This document shows positions 8,580-17,350 of a stretch of 64,000 bases of DNA, in pieces. Source of the stretch: CAYJBH01 sp964369965 (GTDB lineage Bacteria > Bacillota > Clostridia > Oscillospirales > Ruminococcaceae). The DNA is taken from the NCBI GenBank assembly GCA_964369965.1, contig CAYJGF010000006.1, positions 42,978 through 106,977 on the forward strand. The letters are read 5' to 3'. A program made the translations under genes and the position numbers. The notes beneath the pieces were generated by a model. That model searched no databases, was not told where the DNA came from, and worked only from the letters and a program-made list of their open reading frames with translations. Position 1 is the first letter of the stretch. Each line of letters starts with the position of its first letter.

Positions 8580-9836
8580 TCATACTTTTTCCAAAAAAGC
8601 CATAAAAAAGCCATCAAAAATCACGCCATCCGGGAAAAAAGTTATATATCCGTCGCAGAGCTCGGAATTTTGTGGTGGTTTTATCGGAATTGCGAGGGAT
8701 TTCATCTCAGGGTTGTCCTTTAAAAAAGCCTTTATCTGCTCCTCATTCTCACTACGAGAGAGGGCGCAGGTGGAATAGCACAGCACACCTCCGACGCGCA
8801 GTGCCGACGCGGCTTTTTTGAGTATGTCACATTGCACCGCAATCAAAGCCTCGGTGTCGGGTGAGGCGCCACGTATCTGGGGACGTTTTGACAAGACCCC
8901 CGTGCCGGTGCAGGGCACATCGCACAGGACTGCATCGAACTCACCGTTGGGTACACCTTTTGTCGCATCGTTTTGCACTATCTTCACGTTATCAAGCCCA
9001 AGGCGCTTTGTCAACCCCTCGATGGCAGACAGGCGGTTTTGGTGGATATCGGAGGCGACAACGTCTGCCGACATCGCAAGCACGGCGGTCTTGCCACCCG
9101 GCGCAGCGCAAAGATCGAGAATATTTTTAGGTTTCTTAGAGAGCAGTATTTGTGCCGCTAATACCGAGGTGGTACTTATCACATGGAACAGCCCCTGTTC
9201 AAATCCCACCGTCCCCGCCGGTGGCTCGCCTTTACATATCAAGGTGTTGTCTGCAAAACCTGTTCGGGTGGCAACACCCTCGGCGGATAAAAGCTCACGA
9301 AGTTCGTTCACCGTTGTTTTTGTGGAATTAACATAGATACAGCAGTCGGCACGCTGTGTGGATTTTTCTGTTATGTCGAGGTATCGCTCGGGGTAGTCGC
9401 ATTTCCAACCGGCGATGATATCGGGGTGGATACTGTATTTCAAATGCGGCTCGTTTGGTATTGACACCGTTTTAACACGCCGTAACACCGCGTTAACCAT
9501 GCCGGTGGCGCTTGCCTTTCGGTAAACCTTGCAAAGCTTGACCCCCTCGCTGATTGCGGCATAGTCCGGCACCTTATCCATGTAAAGTAGCTGATATGCG
9601 GTCATGCGCAAAACACAAAGGACCTCGATGTCCAACTTTTTAAGACCGCCCTTGACAAGTTTTGAGAGAATATAGTCGATGGTTATTTGTCGCTCTAAAG
9701 TGCCATAAAAAAGTGCGGTGACAAAAGCTGTTTTGCTCGCATCAAGCCCATCCGGCAGTGACAACATCAATAGGTTGGCAAAGCCGCCTTTTTCGGCGCG
9801 AATGAGTAGGTCGCAGACCGTTTTTCGCTCGTTCAT
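8580..9836 (-). CDS. rsmB: 16S rRNA (cytosine-967-C5)-methyltransferase RsmB
   Basis: The product has about 418 residues: an N-terminal NusB-like RNA-binding domain (about 1-130) followed by a Rossmann methyltransferase. The SAM motif ILDLCAAPGGKTAVLA lies near residue 240, the first catalytic cysteine is in DVPCTGTGVLSKRP, and the second is in YSTCALSRSENEEQ. It transfers a methyl group to C5 of C967 in 16S rRNA. The ATG at 9836 shares its A with the TGA of the zinc peptidase gene (TGATG overlap), so translation is probably coupled; a TTG one codon earlier is less likely. Length is close to that of other Sun/RsmB proteins. Confidence 0.94.
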   Translation of the reverse strand: MNERKTVCDLLIRAEKGGFANLLMLSLPDGLDASKTAFVTALFYGTLERQITIDYILSKLVKGGLKKLDIEVLCVLRMTAYQLLYMDKVPDYAAISEGVKLCKVYRKASATGMVNAVLRRVKTVSIPNEPHLKYSIHPDIIAGWKCDYPERYLDITEKSTQRADCCIYVNSTKTTVNELRELLSAEGVATRTGFADNTLICKGEPPAGTVGFEQGLFHVISTTSVLAAQILLSKKPKNILDLCAAPGGKTAVLAMSADVVASDIHQNRLSAIEGLTKRLGLDNVKIVQNDATKGVPNGEFDAVLCDVPCTGTGVLSKRPQIRGASPDTEALIAVQCDILKKAASALRVGGVLCYSTCALSRSENEEQIKAFLKDNPEMKSLAIPIKPPQNSELCDGYITFFPDGVIFDGFFMAFLEKV

Positions 9837-10534
9837 CAATCTCTTCTTCTCAATAAAAGCAGGCGAAGCAGTGTCACGAGCGAGGTGGCGAGCGCGGCGA
9901 CATAGGTCAGCGCGGCGGCGGAAAGGACACTTCTCACACCGCGACTCTCCTCCTCGTTGACATAGCCGTTATCGCTCAAAACCGCGATGGCACGGGACGA
10001 GGCGTTGAACTCCACCGGCAGTGTCACCAGCTGAAAGAATGTGACAAAGGCAAAAAGGATAATGCCGACACCGATAAGCGTCTCAAAAGCCGGCAGTAAA
10101 AGCCCAATGACCACGAGCGGCATGGATAGGGCAGAGCCTATGCGACTGACCGGGATAATCGCCTCACGCAGTCGTATCGGCGCGTAGTTTTGGGCGTGTT
10201 GTATGGCGTGACCTGCCTCATGTGCCGCAATGCCGAGCGCCGCCACCGACGATGAGTCATGCACCCCTTGTGACAGGCGAATGACATCGTTTTTCGGATC
10301 ATAGTGGTCGGTGAGGTTGCCGGCTATCTGCTCAATGCGAATGTTGCGCAGTTCATGGCGGTCCAGTATGGCGCGCGCCGCCTCGGCACCGGTCATGCCG
10401 CGCGAGGTGGCGACCTGAGAATATTTTTTGTAGGTGGAATTGACCTTAAACTGCGCCCACATTGCAAAGATAAAGGTGGGGATAGCGAGCAGAATATAGG
10501 TGGCATCAAAGCCAAATAGATAGTAGTTTAACAT
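9836..10534 (-). CDS. Neutral zinc metallopeptidase, YugP family
   Basis: This integral membrane protein has about 232 residues. The zincin motif AHEAGHAIQH (HExxH) lies near residues 105-115, with hydrophobic segments at the N-terminus (FGFDATYILLAIPTFIFAMW) and two or three more after the active site. The family is often labelled zinc metallopeptidase, or YugP in Bacillus; substrates are not established. The ATG at 10534 has an AAGGAAAA ribosome binding site and gives the family N-terminus MLNYYLFGFD; an in-frame ATG 16 codons earlier is probably spurious. It is the first gene of the minus-strand run that leads into rsmB. Confidence 0.88.
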   Translation of the reverse strand: MLNYYLFGFDATYILLAIPTFIFAMWAQFKVNSTYKKYSQVATSRGMTGAEAARAILDRHELRNIRIEQIAGNLTDHYDPKNDVIRLSQGVHDSSSVAALGIAAHEAGHAIQHAQNYAPIRLREAIIPVSRIGSALSMPLVVIGLLLPAFETLIGVGIILFAFVTFFQLVTLPVEFNASSRAIAVLSDNGYVNEEESRGVRSVLSAAALTYVAALATSLVTLLRLLLLRRRD

Positions 10535-10569
10535 GGGTTTTCCTTTTTGGGTTGGTATTGTATGTTGGG

Positions 10570-10665
10570 GTGGCAGGGGCAACCTTCGGTTGTCCGCATG
10601 TTCACGGCAAGGGTGTATTCCGATAACCGCGATGATGGGACGTCGAGGACGCCGCCCCCTACAAC
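10570..10665. repeat. Intergenic hairpin repeat of the GTAGGG type
   Basis: This is non-coding sequence between the zinc peptidase gene and rarA. It contains a hairpin, GGGCAACC and GGTTGTCC separated by TTC (10577-10595), and further right an imperfect hairpin ending in CCCCTACAA (10637-10665). The closing CCCCTACAA is the reverse complement of TTGTAGGGG, the outer motif also seen at 45420-45446 and 57670-57750. It looks like one degenerate member of a dispersed intergenic repeat family. Confidence 0.5.
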
Positions 10666-10728
10666 CCGACCGGAGGATTTCAATAAAAAAGGCGAAGCCG
10701 TTTCCCTAAAACGAAAAAAGCGTTCAGT

Positions 10729-10756
10729 CATTCACCATTCACCTTTAGCCATTAGT
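10729..10756 (-). repeat. GTGAATG heptamer repeat at the rarA stop codon
   Basis: On the minus strand the rarA stop TAA lies inside this 28-base block, which consists of ACTAATGGCTAAA followed by GGTGAAT units. The same 28 bases occur exactly, in the other orientation, at 45335-45362. The block supplies stop codons in several frames. Related repeats are found at the 3' ends of two other genes (near 53728 and 57513). Confidence 0.7.
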
Positions 10757-11987
10757 CTAAACTCCCCTTTATCTTCCCCCAATAAGCCCTCGCGGCCTGT
10801 TCTGTCTTATTGTTGCCGAACTCGTAATATTTCCTGCCCACCAGTCCGTCCGGGAGGTATTGTTGTTTGACATAGTGATTTTCAAAATCGTGGGGGTAGA
10901 TATAGGCAGGGGCGGTCTTGCCCTGTTGCAGGTTGTCAAGATGTCGGGGGAAGTCGCCGTACCCTCCGCGCCGCACGTCCGACATTGCGGCATCTATAGC
11001 CGCCTCAGCGGAATTGGACTTCGGTGCGGTGGCGAGCAGTATCGTCGCCTCGGCAAGTGGAATTCTTGCCTCCGGTAGACCGAGTTGCAGTGCGCTGTCA
11101 CACAGTGCCTTGACTATCGGCGCCGCCATAGGGTAGGCAAGCCCGATATCCTCGGCGCATATGACCAGCAGTCGCCGTATCGGTGAGATTATGTCCCCTG
11201 CCTCGATAAGCCGTGCGAGATAGTGCAGTGCCGCATTCTCGTCACTTCCGCGGATGGACTTTTGCAATCCCGACAGCAGTCGATAGTGGATGTCGCCGTT
11301 TTTGTCATAACTGCCGGCGGAATTGCGGATAATCTGCGCGACCATCTGCTCCGATATGACCTTTTCCCCGACCGATAGCAGTAACGAGAGGGACAAAAGT
11401 GCCTTCCTCATATCACCGCCACTGCCGGCGGCGAGCATCTCGAGCGCCGTCCCCTCAAAGGTGACCTCGTCACCCGATTTTATAACCGCGCGGTTAAGCC
11501 CATGGGTGATATCCTCCACTTCAAGTGGCAGAAATTCAAAGACGAGACAACGTGATAGCAGTGCGCCGTAGACATAAAAATAAGGGTTTTCGGTGGTGGA
11601 GGCGATGAGAGTTATATCCCCACTCTCCACCGATTCAAGTAACGATTGTTGCTGTTTTTTGTTGAGATACTGTATCTCGTCGAGATATAAAAGCACTCCG
11701 TTTGTATTGCCGAGCAGACCTATGTCGGCTATCACCGATTTTATATCGGCGGTGCCGGCGGAGGTGCCGTTGAGCTTGTGCAATGTCTTACCTGCACCGT
11801 CCGAGAGGATGCTCGCGACCGTCGTCTTGCCGATGCCGGGGGGGCCGTAAAATATCATGTTCGGCAGTTCCCCTGCGGCAAGGGCACGTCGCAGGACGCT
11901 CCCCTCGCCGAGGATATGCCGTTGACCAACCACATCGTCGAGGGTGCGCGGTCGAAGTCGCTCGGCGAGAGGTATGCTGTTATTCAT
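10752..11987 (-). CDS. rarA: Replication-associated recombination protein A (AAA ATPase)
   Basis: This 411-residue RarA/MgsA/WRNIP1 family protein is a clamp-loader-like AAA+ ATPase that acts at stalled replication forks. Walker A is GPPGIGKTT (about residues 49-57) and Walker B is LLYLDEIQYLN (near 100). The N-terminus PLAERLRPRTLDDVVGQ is the standard opening, and the C-terminal tetramerisation region contains YPHDFENHYVKQQYLPDGL near residue 365. The start overlaps the end of glyA by 8 bases. Its stop codon falls inside a dispersed heptamer repeat. Confidence 0.94.
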   Translation of the reverse strand: MNNSIPLAERLRPRTLDDVVGQRHILGEGSVLRRALAAGELPNMIFYGPPGIGKTTVASILSDGAGKTLHKLNGTSAGTADIKSVIADIGLLGNTNGVLLYLDEIQYLNKKQQQSLLESVESGDITLIASTTENPYFYVYGALLSRCLVFEFLPLEVEDITHGLNRAVIKSGDEVTFEGTALEMLAAGSGGDMRKALLSLSLLLSVGEKVISEQMVAQIIRNSAGSYDKNGDIHYRLLSGLQKSIRGSDENAALHYLARLIEAGDIISPIRRLLVICAEDIGLAYPMAAPIVKALCDSALQLGLPEARIPLAEATILLATAPKSNSAEAAIDAAMSDVRRGGYGDFPRHLDNLQQGKTAPAYIYPHDFENHYVKQQYLPDGLVGRKYYEFGNNKTEQAARAYWGKIKGSLD

Positions 11988-13230
11988 AGAGGGGGAAATC
12001 TTTGCACAGTGCCGCGACCTGCTGTGCTATATAGTCCTTTTGAGCCTCAAAGTCGGTGACGGCGAGGAAGATAAGCTCGGCGAGCTTGCGCATCTCGGGA
12101 GTGCCGAAGCCGCGCGTTGTGACGGCAGGGGTGCCGATACGAACGCCGGAGGTGACCATCGGTGAGGCAGGGTCGTTCGGCACGGTGTTCTTGTTGACCG
12201 TTATGCCGACTTCGTCGAGGCGCGCCTCCAGCTCCTTGCCGGTGCAACCGGTGCCGACTAAATTCAAAAGTATCAGGTGGTTGTCGGTGCCGCCCGAAAC
12301 GAGGTTGAGACCGCGCCCCATCAGCTCCTTTGCAAGTTCGGCGCAGTTGTTCACGACGCGTTTTTGATACTCGGCAAACTCCGGCTCGGCCGCCTCTTTA
12401 AAACAGACCGCCTTTGCAGCGATTATGTGCTCCAGCGGACCGCCCTGCGTGCCGGGGAATACCGCGCGGTCGATGTCCTTTGCAAACTGCTCTTTGCACA
12501 GTATCATGCCACCGCGAGGTCCGCGCAATGTCTTGTGGGTTGTGGTGGTGACAATGTCGGCATACGGCACGGGGGAGGGGTGAACGCCGGCGGCAACAAG
12601 CCCTGCAATGTGTGCCATGTCGACGAACAATATCGCGCCACAGCTGTCGGCAATCGTTCGAAAACGTGCAAAGTCGATGGTGCGCGGATACGCCGACGCG
12701 CCGGCGACTATCATCTTGGGTTTGTGCTCGTTTGCAAGGGCTTGCAGAGCGTCATAGTCGATATAGCCCTGCTCGTTGACCTCGTAGGGCACAAAGTTGT
12801 AGTATTTGCCGGAAATATTTATCGGCAGACCGTGCGAGAGGTGACCGCCGTGCGAAAGGGAAAGCCCGAGCACCGTATCACCCGGCTTTAAAAATGCAAA
12901 ATAGACGGCGGTGTTGGCGTTTGCACCGCAGTGGGGTTGGACGTTGACATGCTCCGCACCGAACAGCTTTTTAGCGCGCTCGATGGCGAGTGCCTCCACC
13001 TTGTCGACATGTACACAGCCACCATAGTAGCGTTTGCCGGGATAGCCCTCGGCATATTTGTTGGTGAGCACACTTCCGGCGGCGGCGAGCACCGCAGGGG
13101 AGACGGCATTCTCCGACGCGATAAGCTCAATACCGTCGCGCAGTCGACCCAGCTCCTCATTTATAGCACCGCCCAGTTCCGGGTCACTGCCCATCAAAAA
13201 GTCGCCGGCATTAAAAAAGTCTTTGTACAT
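11980..13230 (-). CDS. glyA: Serine hydroxymethyltransferase
   Basis: This PLP enzyme of about 416 residues interconverts serine plus tetrahydrofolate with glycine plus 5,10-methylene-THF. The PLP-binding lysine is in TTTTHKTLRGPRGG (near residue 225) and the N-terminal IELIASENAVS block is conserved. I prefer the ATG at 13230, six bases after the GAGGAG ribosome binding site; the in-frame ATG at 13236 directly abuts that site. A minus-strand promoter (TTGATT, 17 bases, TATAAT) lies at 13267-13295. It is transcribed with rarA and diverges from nth. Confidence 0.95.
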   Translation of the reverse strand: MYKDFFNAGDFLMGSDPELGGAINEELGRLRDGIELIASENAVSPAVLAAAGSVLTNKYAEGYPGKRYYGGCVHVDKVEALAIERAKKLFGAEHVNVQPHCGANANTAVYFAFLKPGDTVLGLSLSHGGHLSHGLPINISGKYYNFVPYEVNEQGYIDYDALQALANEHKPKMIVAGASAYPRTIDFARFRTIADSCGAILFVDMAHIAGLVAAGVHPSPVPYADIVTTTTHKTLRGPRGGMILCKEQFAKDIDRAVFPGTQGGPLEHIIAAKAVCFKEAAEPEFAEYQKRVVNNCAELAKELMGRGLNLVSGGTDNHLILLNLVGTGCTGKELEARLDEVGITVNKNTVPNDPASPMVTSGVRIGTPAVTTRGFGTPEMRKLAELIFLAVTDFEAQKDYIAQQVAALCKDFPLYE

Positions 13231-13252
13231 TTTCATCTCCTCTTTATTGTCC

Positions 13253-13281
13253 TTGTATTTACCTCTATTATATGATATAAT
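13253..13281 (+). promoter_or_regulatory. Predicted sigma-A promoter of nth-hemZ
   Basis: A -35 TTGTAT (13253-13258) and a perfect -10 TATAAT (13276-13281) are separated by 17 bases. Transcription would start near 13288, 32 bases before the nth ATG at 13320. The element is interleaved with the oppositely directed glyA promoter at 13267-13295. Confidence 0.65.
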
Positions 13282-13295
13282 TTGTGAAAAATCAA
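13267..13295 (-). promoter_or_regulatory. Predicted sigma-A promoter of glyA-rarA
   Basis: Read on the minus strand, TTGATT (13295-13290) and TATAAT (13272-13267) are 17 bases apart. The start point would be near 13260, about 30 bases before the glyA ATG at 13230. Its -10 lies between the -35 and -10 of the nth promoter, so the two holoenzyme footprints overlap. Confidence 0.62.
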
Positions 13296-13319
13296 GGGAA
13301 GACGAGTAGTATTAATAAT

Positions 13320-13949
13320 ATGAACAAAAAAACTGCCATAGAGATAATAGAACTGCTGAAAAAAGCCTACCCCGAGGAGGAGTGCAGTCTCTCCCACACC
13401 GACCCGTACCATCTACTGGTGTCGGTTCGCCTTGCCGCGCAGTGCACCGACAAGCGCGTCAACATGGTCACGCCGGCACTTTTTGAGCGTTTCCCCACCC
13501 CATTTGCCATGAAAGATGCCGACATTGGGGAGGTGAGCGAGCTTATCCGCTCCACCGGTTTTTTCCGCTCCAAGGCGCGCGACCTTATCCTTTGCGCAAA
13601 TCAACTGTGTGAGCGGCACGACGGCAGAGTGCCGGATAACATGGAGGAGCTACTCGCCCTCGCCGGAGTGGGGCGCAAATCGGCAAATTTAATACTCGGT
13701 GACATCTTCGGTCAACCGGCGATAGTTGCCGACACCCATTGCATACGCATTACCGGACGTCTCGGCATGGTGACGAGCAAGGATCCCACCAAGGTGGAGA
13801 TGCAGTTGCGAGCGATTATACCACCAAACGAGGGGAATTCCTTTTGCCACCGTCTTGTAATGCACGGGCGCGCCGTCTGTGATGCACGAAAACCGCGGTG
13901 TGAAGTCTGCACACTCGCGGTACACTGTCGAGATTTTTCCGGTGTATAA
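13320..13949 (+). CDS. nth: Endonuclease III
   Basis: This 209-residue bifunctional DNA glycosylase/AP lyase removes oxidised pyrimidines in base excision repair. It shows the helix-hairpin-helix with catalytic lysine (LAGVGRKSANLI, about residues 113-124) and catalytic aspartate (VADTHCIRI). The C-terminal 4Fe-4S loop is CDARKPRCEVCTLAVHC, with spacing C-x6-C-x2-C-x5-C. The ATG at 13320 gives the usual length; an in-frame ATG at 13284 would lie at the predicted transcription start. hemZ begins two bases after the stop. Confidence 0.94.
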   Translation: MNKKTAIEIIELLKKAYPEEECSLSHTDPYHLLVSVRLAAQCTDKRVNMVTPALFERFPTPFAMKDADIGEVSELIRSTGFFRSKARDLILCANQLCERHDGRVPDNMEELLALAGVGRKSANLILGDIFGQPAIVADTHCIRITGRLGMVTSKDPTKVEMQLRAIIPPNEGNSFCHRLVMHGRAVCDARKPRCEVCTLAVHCRDFSGV

Positions 13950-13950
13950 A

Positions 13951-15294
13951 ATGGATCTATTCTTTAAAAATCATAACGAAAAATACAAGCCGGAGAATAT
14001 TATTCGGCTTTTTTTCCCCGACATAAAACTGCGGCACACTCGGCGCGCAGGGGATAACTATCTGTATTTTCGACGCGGTAAAAAAAGAGTTTTTATTGTA
14101 TTGATAGAAAACGGTGTCAAACAAACCCTCCTCACCCACGGCGATGCAGAAAAAACGCTCTATGACTTCCTAGCACTGCATACCGGTCGAGTTTTACCGT
14201 GGGGGATGCTCAACGGTGTGCGACCGCTTTGGCTGTACCGTCAGCGCGCCCTCGCAGGCAAAAACCATGACGAAATTTCAAACGAGCTTGCCACGACCTA
14301 TGAGGTGACACAGCCAAAAATTGACCTGTTGCGCCGTTGTTATGATACTCAAAACGCAATGCCGATAAATTCGGCGCGCGACGCCTATAGTCTATACGTC
14401 TCAATACCTTACTGCCCGTCGCGCTGTCGCTACTGTAGCTTTATCTCCATGTCGGCGAACGATACCGCCGAAATGTCACTCTATCTTAAATTGCTTTTAG
14501 AGGAGATCACCGAGATATCACGCACGGTGACAATCCCTCCACTCACCGTCTATGTTGGGGGAGGTACACCGAGCGTCCTCTCGGCAGAGCAGTTGCGGCG
14601 ACTGCTTAATCACATAAACGAACTGTTCCGACCCACACAAGAATTCACCGTTGAGGCAGGCAGGCCGGACTGCACCGACCGTGAAAAACTTAAAGTTTTA
14701 AAGGAATACGGGGTGGGCAGAATTTCAATAAACCCCCAGACCTTTAACGACGCGACACTGCTCTCTATCGGCAGACTGCACTCAGCGAGCGACATCTACC
14801 GCTGTTTTAATGAGGCGCGCGAACTTGGTCACGACAACATAAACATGGATTTGATTTCCGGTCTGCCGAACGATTCACTTGAGGGGTTTAATCACAGCCT
14901 GCGTGAGACGATAAAGCTTGCGCCGAACAGCATAACGGTGCACAGCTTCACCCAAAAGACCGGCTCACACCTATCGCAGGAGCATCTCGCACCATGGCCC
15001 GATGTCGCCATGATGGCGGTATATCGTGACGAGATGATGGAGCAAAACGACTACAACCCATATTATATATATCGGCAGAAAAAAACCCCCTCGGGGCTTG
15101 AGAATGTAGGATACTCCCAAAGGGGGTATGAGTGCCTGTATAATGTCTATATGATGGACGAGCTACATGGCGTCATCTCGGCAGGTGCCGGCGGTGTGAC
15201 AAAATTCGTGAGTGGTGAGCGCAAAATCATACGTGAATTCCATTCAAAATACCCCAAAGAATATATAAACGATCGGATCGCCGCACACGATTAA
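13951..15294 (+). CDS. hemZ: Coproporphyrinogen dehydrogenase-like radical SAM protein HemZ
   Basis: This 447-residue protein belongs to the HemN-like radical SAM group annotated HemZ in Clostridia. An N-terminal extension (1 to about 150) precedes the radical SAM domain with YCPSRCRYCSF (CxxxCxxC), YVGGGTPSVLS and INMDLISGLPND. The usual annotation is oxygen-independent coproporphyrinogen III dehydrogenase, but no other haem gene is in the window, so another role is possible. The ATG at 13951 lies two bases after the nth stop; earlier in-frame ATGs sit inside nth. The gene converges on the DUF454 gene with only nine bases between and no clear terminator. Confidence 0.87.
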   Translation: MDLFFKNHNEKYKPENIIRLFFPDIKLRHTRRAGDNYLYFRRGKKRVFIVLIENGVKQTLLTHGDAEKTLYDFLALHTGRVLPWGMLNGVRPLWLYRQRALAGKNHDEISNELATTYEVTQPKIDLLRRCYDTQNAMPINSARDAYSLYVSIPYCPSRCRYCSFISMSANDTAEMSLYLKLLLEEITEISRTVTIPPLTVYVGGGTPSVLSAEQLRRLLNHINELFRPTQEFTVEAGRPDCTDREKLKVLKEYGVGRISINPQTFNDATLLSIGRLHSASDIYRCFNEARELGHDNINMDLISGLPNDSLEGFNHSLRETIKLAPNSITVHSFTQKTGSHLSQEHLAPWPDVAMMAVYRDEMMEQNDYNPYYIYRQKKTPSGLENVGYSQRGYECLYNVYMMDELHGVISAGAGGVTKFVSGERKIIREFHSKYPKEYINDRIAAHD

Positions 15295-15303
15295 ATCTGT
15301 CGC

Positions 15304-15675
15304 TTATTTTATCGTCGTAACTATAAATGCAAAATAGATTATGTGAAATATCCAGACGAAAAAGAGGATAGTTTGCCCGACAGGCACGGCGTTCATCATC
15401 AAAAAACCTATTGTCATCAAGATTGTCACCGTGACAATAATCCTAACTTTGGTTTTAATGCTCATGCCCCGCCCTTTGACATAACTCTCTAAATTGTTTT
15501 TGTATAATTTTGTGTTTTTAAACCACCTGTCCAGCCTTTCACTGCTTTTCCCGAAACCGAACGCGGCAATGAGCAGGAACGGGAAGGTTGGCAGGATAGG
15601 AACGACCGAGCCGACAGCACCCAGTCCAAGGCCAACAAAACCTATGCTTAGGTAAATTATTTTTTTGATTTTCAT
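15304..15675 (-). CDS. DUF454 (YbaN) family inner-membrane protein
   Basis: This protein has 123 residues. A first hydrophobic hairpin (about 5-40) contains GLGAVGSVVPILPTFPFLLIAAFGFGKSSERL, the YbaN/DUF454 signature region; a second hydrophobic pair follows at about 75-118. The interior SERLDRWFKNTKLYKNNLESY is also family-like. Function is unknown. It is the last gene of a minus-strand group with two ABC exporter subunits, 22 bases downstream. DUF454 genes often accompany such ABC pairs in Firmicutes, which is context rather than evidence of mechanism. Confidence 0.83.
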   Translation of the reverse strand: MKIKKIIYLSIGFVGLGLGAVGSVVPILPTFPFLLIAAFGFGKSSERLDRWFKNTKLYKNNLESYVKGRGMSIKTKVRIIVTVTILMTIGFLMMNAVPVGQTILFFVWIFHIIYFAFIVTTIK

Positions 15676-15697
15676 CCTATTTTCCTCATACTGTGCA

Positions 15698-17350
15698 TCA
15701 ACTCTCTCTCACCGTTTCCATATTCAAAATGTTATCCGCTATCTTCACCGTGGACTTTCTGTGCGATACCAACACCACGGTTTTATCGCTACAGGCTTTT
15801 AACGACTTTAGGATAACCGCCTCGTTCAAGCTGTCGAGGTTGCTTGTCGGCTCGTCCAACATAATCAGGCTTGCGTCGTGCAAAAATGCCCTCGCCACGC
15901 CTATACGTTGTTTTTCCCCACCCGATATGGTGTCGGCGAGCTCACCGAGCATCGTGTCATAACCGTCATCAAGGCATTCGATAAAATCGTGGAGCGACGC
16001 CCTTTTTGCCGCACTTATAACCTCATCGCGGTCGGCATTGATATTTGCTATTTTAATATTGTTTTCGATTGTATCGCGGAAAACATGCGTCTCCTGCGTG
16101 ACTAAACTCTCGTTGTCTCTAAGGCTTTTGGTGTTGATACCTCTCACATTTTCACCCGAGATTAAAACGTCACCGCCCTGCACGTCATAAAACCTCATCA
16201 AAAGTTTCAGCGCCGTGGATTTTCCGCATCCGCTCTTTCCGCTTATCACTAAAATTTTGTTTTTTTCTATATTTAGCGAATAGTTGTTCAATATTTTTTC
16301 GCCGTCATAGGAGAAGTCCACAGCAGCAAAACTTGCGTCTTTAAATTCGATATCCTTGCCGTTTTTCACCTCTTTAACAACGGGGACATCGTCTAAAATG
16401 TCCAGCACTCTATTGCCGGCAGCTATCGTCTGTGCAAGCCCTGCACCTAAGTTCGCCACCGACGACACCGCCCCGAAAGAGGAAAAAAGCAGGAGCGTGG
16501 GCACTATAACCGAGGTTATGTCTAAATAATTTCGTATGTATAAACCGCTTGCAACAAAAAACAGGATAACCGAAAAGCAAAGTATAGCAAGGTTGGTCAG
16601 CGAGTATGTTCTCCCGAAATAGTTTTTGAGCACCTTGTTCGAGCTTTCAATCTGCCTTGACAGTTCGGTGAGTTTGCCTTTGCGTGCGTCGATATAATTA
16701 TACTGCAAAACCTCCTTTATACCACGCAGGCTGTCAAGGAAGTATGTGTTGAGACCGCCCACCTTTTCACGGTGCACCTCACCGCTGCTTTTACTTTTCC
16801 CTGCGACGATAACAGGCATCATTACGCCTACCGTCAGGTGCGCTAAAAGTGCTATCAAGCCGAGAAGTATATTAAAACTGCCGATAAACCCGACTATTAT
16901 CGTTGAGGTTATCAGTGCAATACAGATGGGGGAGACGGTGTGAGCGTAGAATACCTCTAAAAGCTCTATATCAGAGGTGATTATGGAGACGAGGTTGCCC
17001 TTGTCCCTGCCGTCGAGTTTTGCAGGGGCAAGTTTTCTCAGCGCCGTGAACACCTTATCACGAATCAGCGCGAGAAGTTTGAAGGCTATAAAATGGTTGC
17101 AATACTGTTCTATATAGTGCAAAACCCCTCGAAAGACCGCTATCAACGCCAACACAGCGATGAAAATTGCAACGTTTGCACCGTCGGTATTTATGATATC
17201 CAACAGGGCATATCCGCCCATAACGGTGATGAAGCTTGCGCAAAAATAGCCGAGACACCCCGTAATAATTGCGATGATCATGACCGGTGCGAGCGGCTTC
17301 ACAAGACCGGTAAGTCGTGATAAAACCATGAGCGATGAGCGTTTTTTCAT
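15698..17350 (-). CDS. ABC exporter half-transporter, ATPase fused to permease (subunit 2)
   Basis: The protein has 550 residues, with six predicted membrane helices in residues 15-300 and an ATPase domain after about 330. Walker A is ISGKSGCGKSTALKLL, the signature is TISGGEKQRIGVARA and Walker B is LIMLDEPTSNLD; the H-loop is VLVSHRKST. The start overlaps the stop of the upstream ABC gene by four bases (ATGA), so they probably form a heterodimer. The organisation resembles CydDC thiol exporters, and a TlpA-like protein with Fe-S partners lies upstream. The substrate is unknown and no C39 peptidase domain is present. Confidence 0.87.
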   Translation of the reverse strand: MKKRSSLMVLSRLTGLVKPLAPVMIIAIITGCLGYFCASFITVMGGYALLDIINTDGANVAIFIAVLALIAVFRGVLHYIEQYCNHFIAFKLLALIRDKVFTALRKLAPAKLDGRDKGNLVSIITSDIELLEVFYAHTVSPICIALITSTIIVGFIGSFNILLGLIALLAHLTVGVMMPVIVAGKSKSSGEVHREKVGGLNTYFLDSLRGIKEVLQYNYIDARKGKLTELSRQIESSNKVLKNYFGRTYSLTNLAILCFSVILFFVASGLYIRNYLDITSVIVPTLLLFSSFGAVSSVANLGAGLAQTIAAGNRVLDILDDVPVVKEVKNGKDIEFKDASFAAVDFSYDGEKILNNYSLNIEKNKILVISGKSGCGKSTALKLLMRFYDVQGGDVLISGENVRGINTKSLRDNESLVTQETHVFRDTIENNIKIANINADRDEVISAAKRASLHDFIECLDDGYDTMLGELADTISGGEKQRIGVARAFLHDASLIMLDEPTSNLDSLNEAVILKSLKACSDKTVVLVSHRKSTVKIADNILNMETVRES

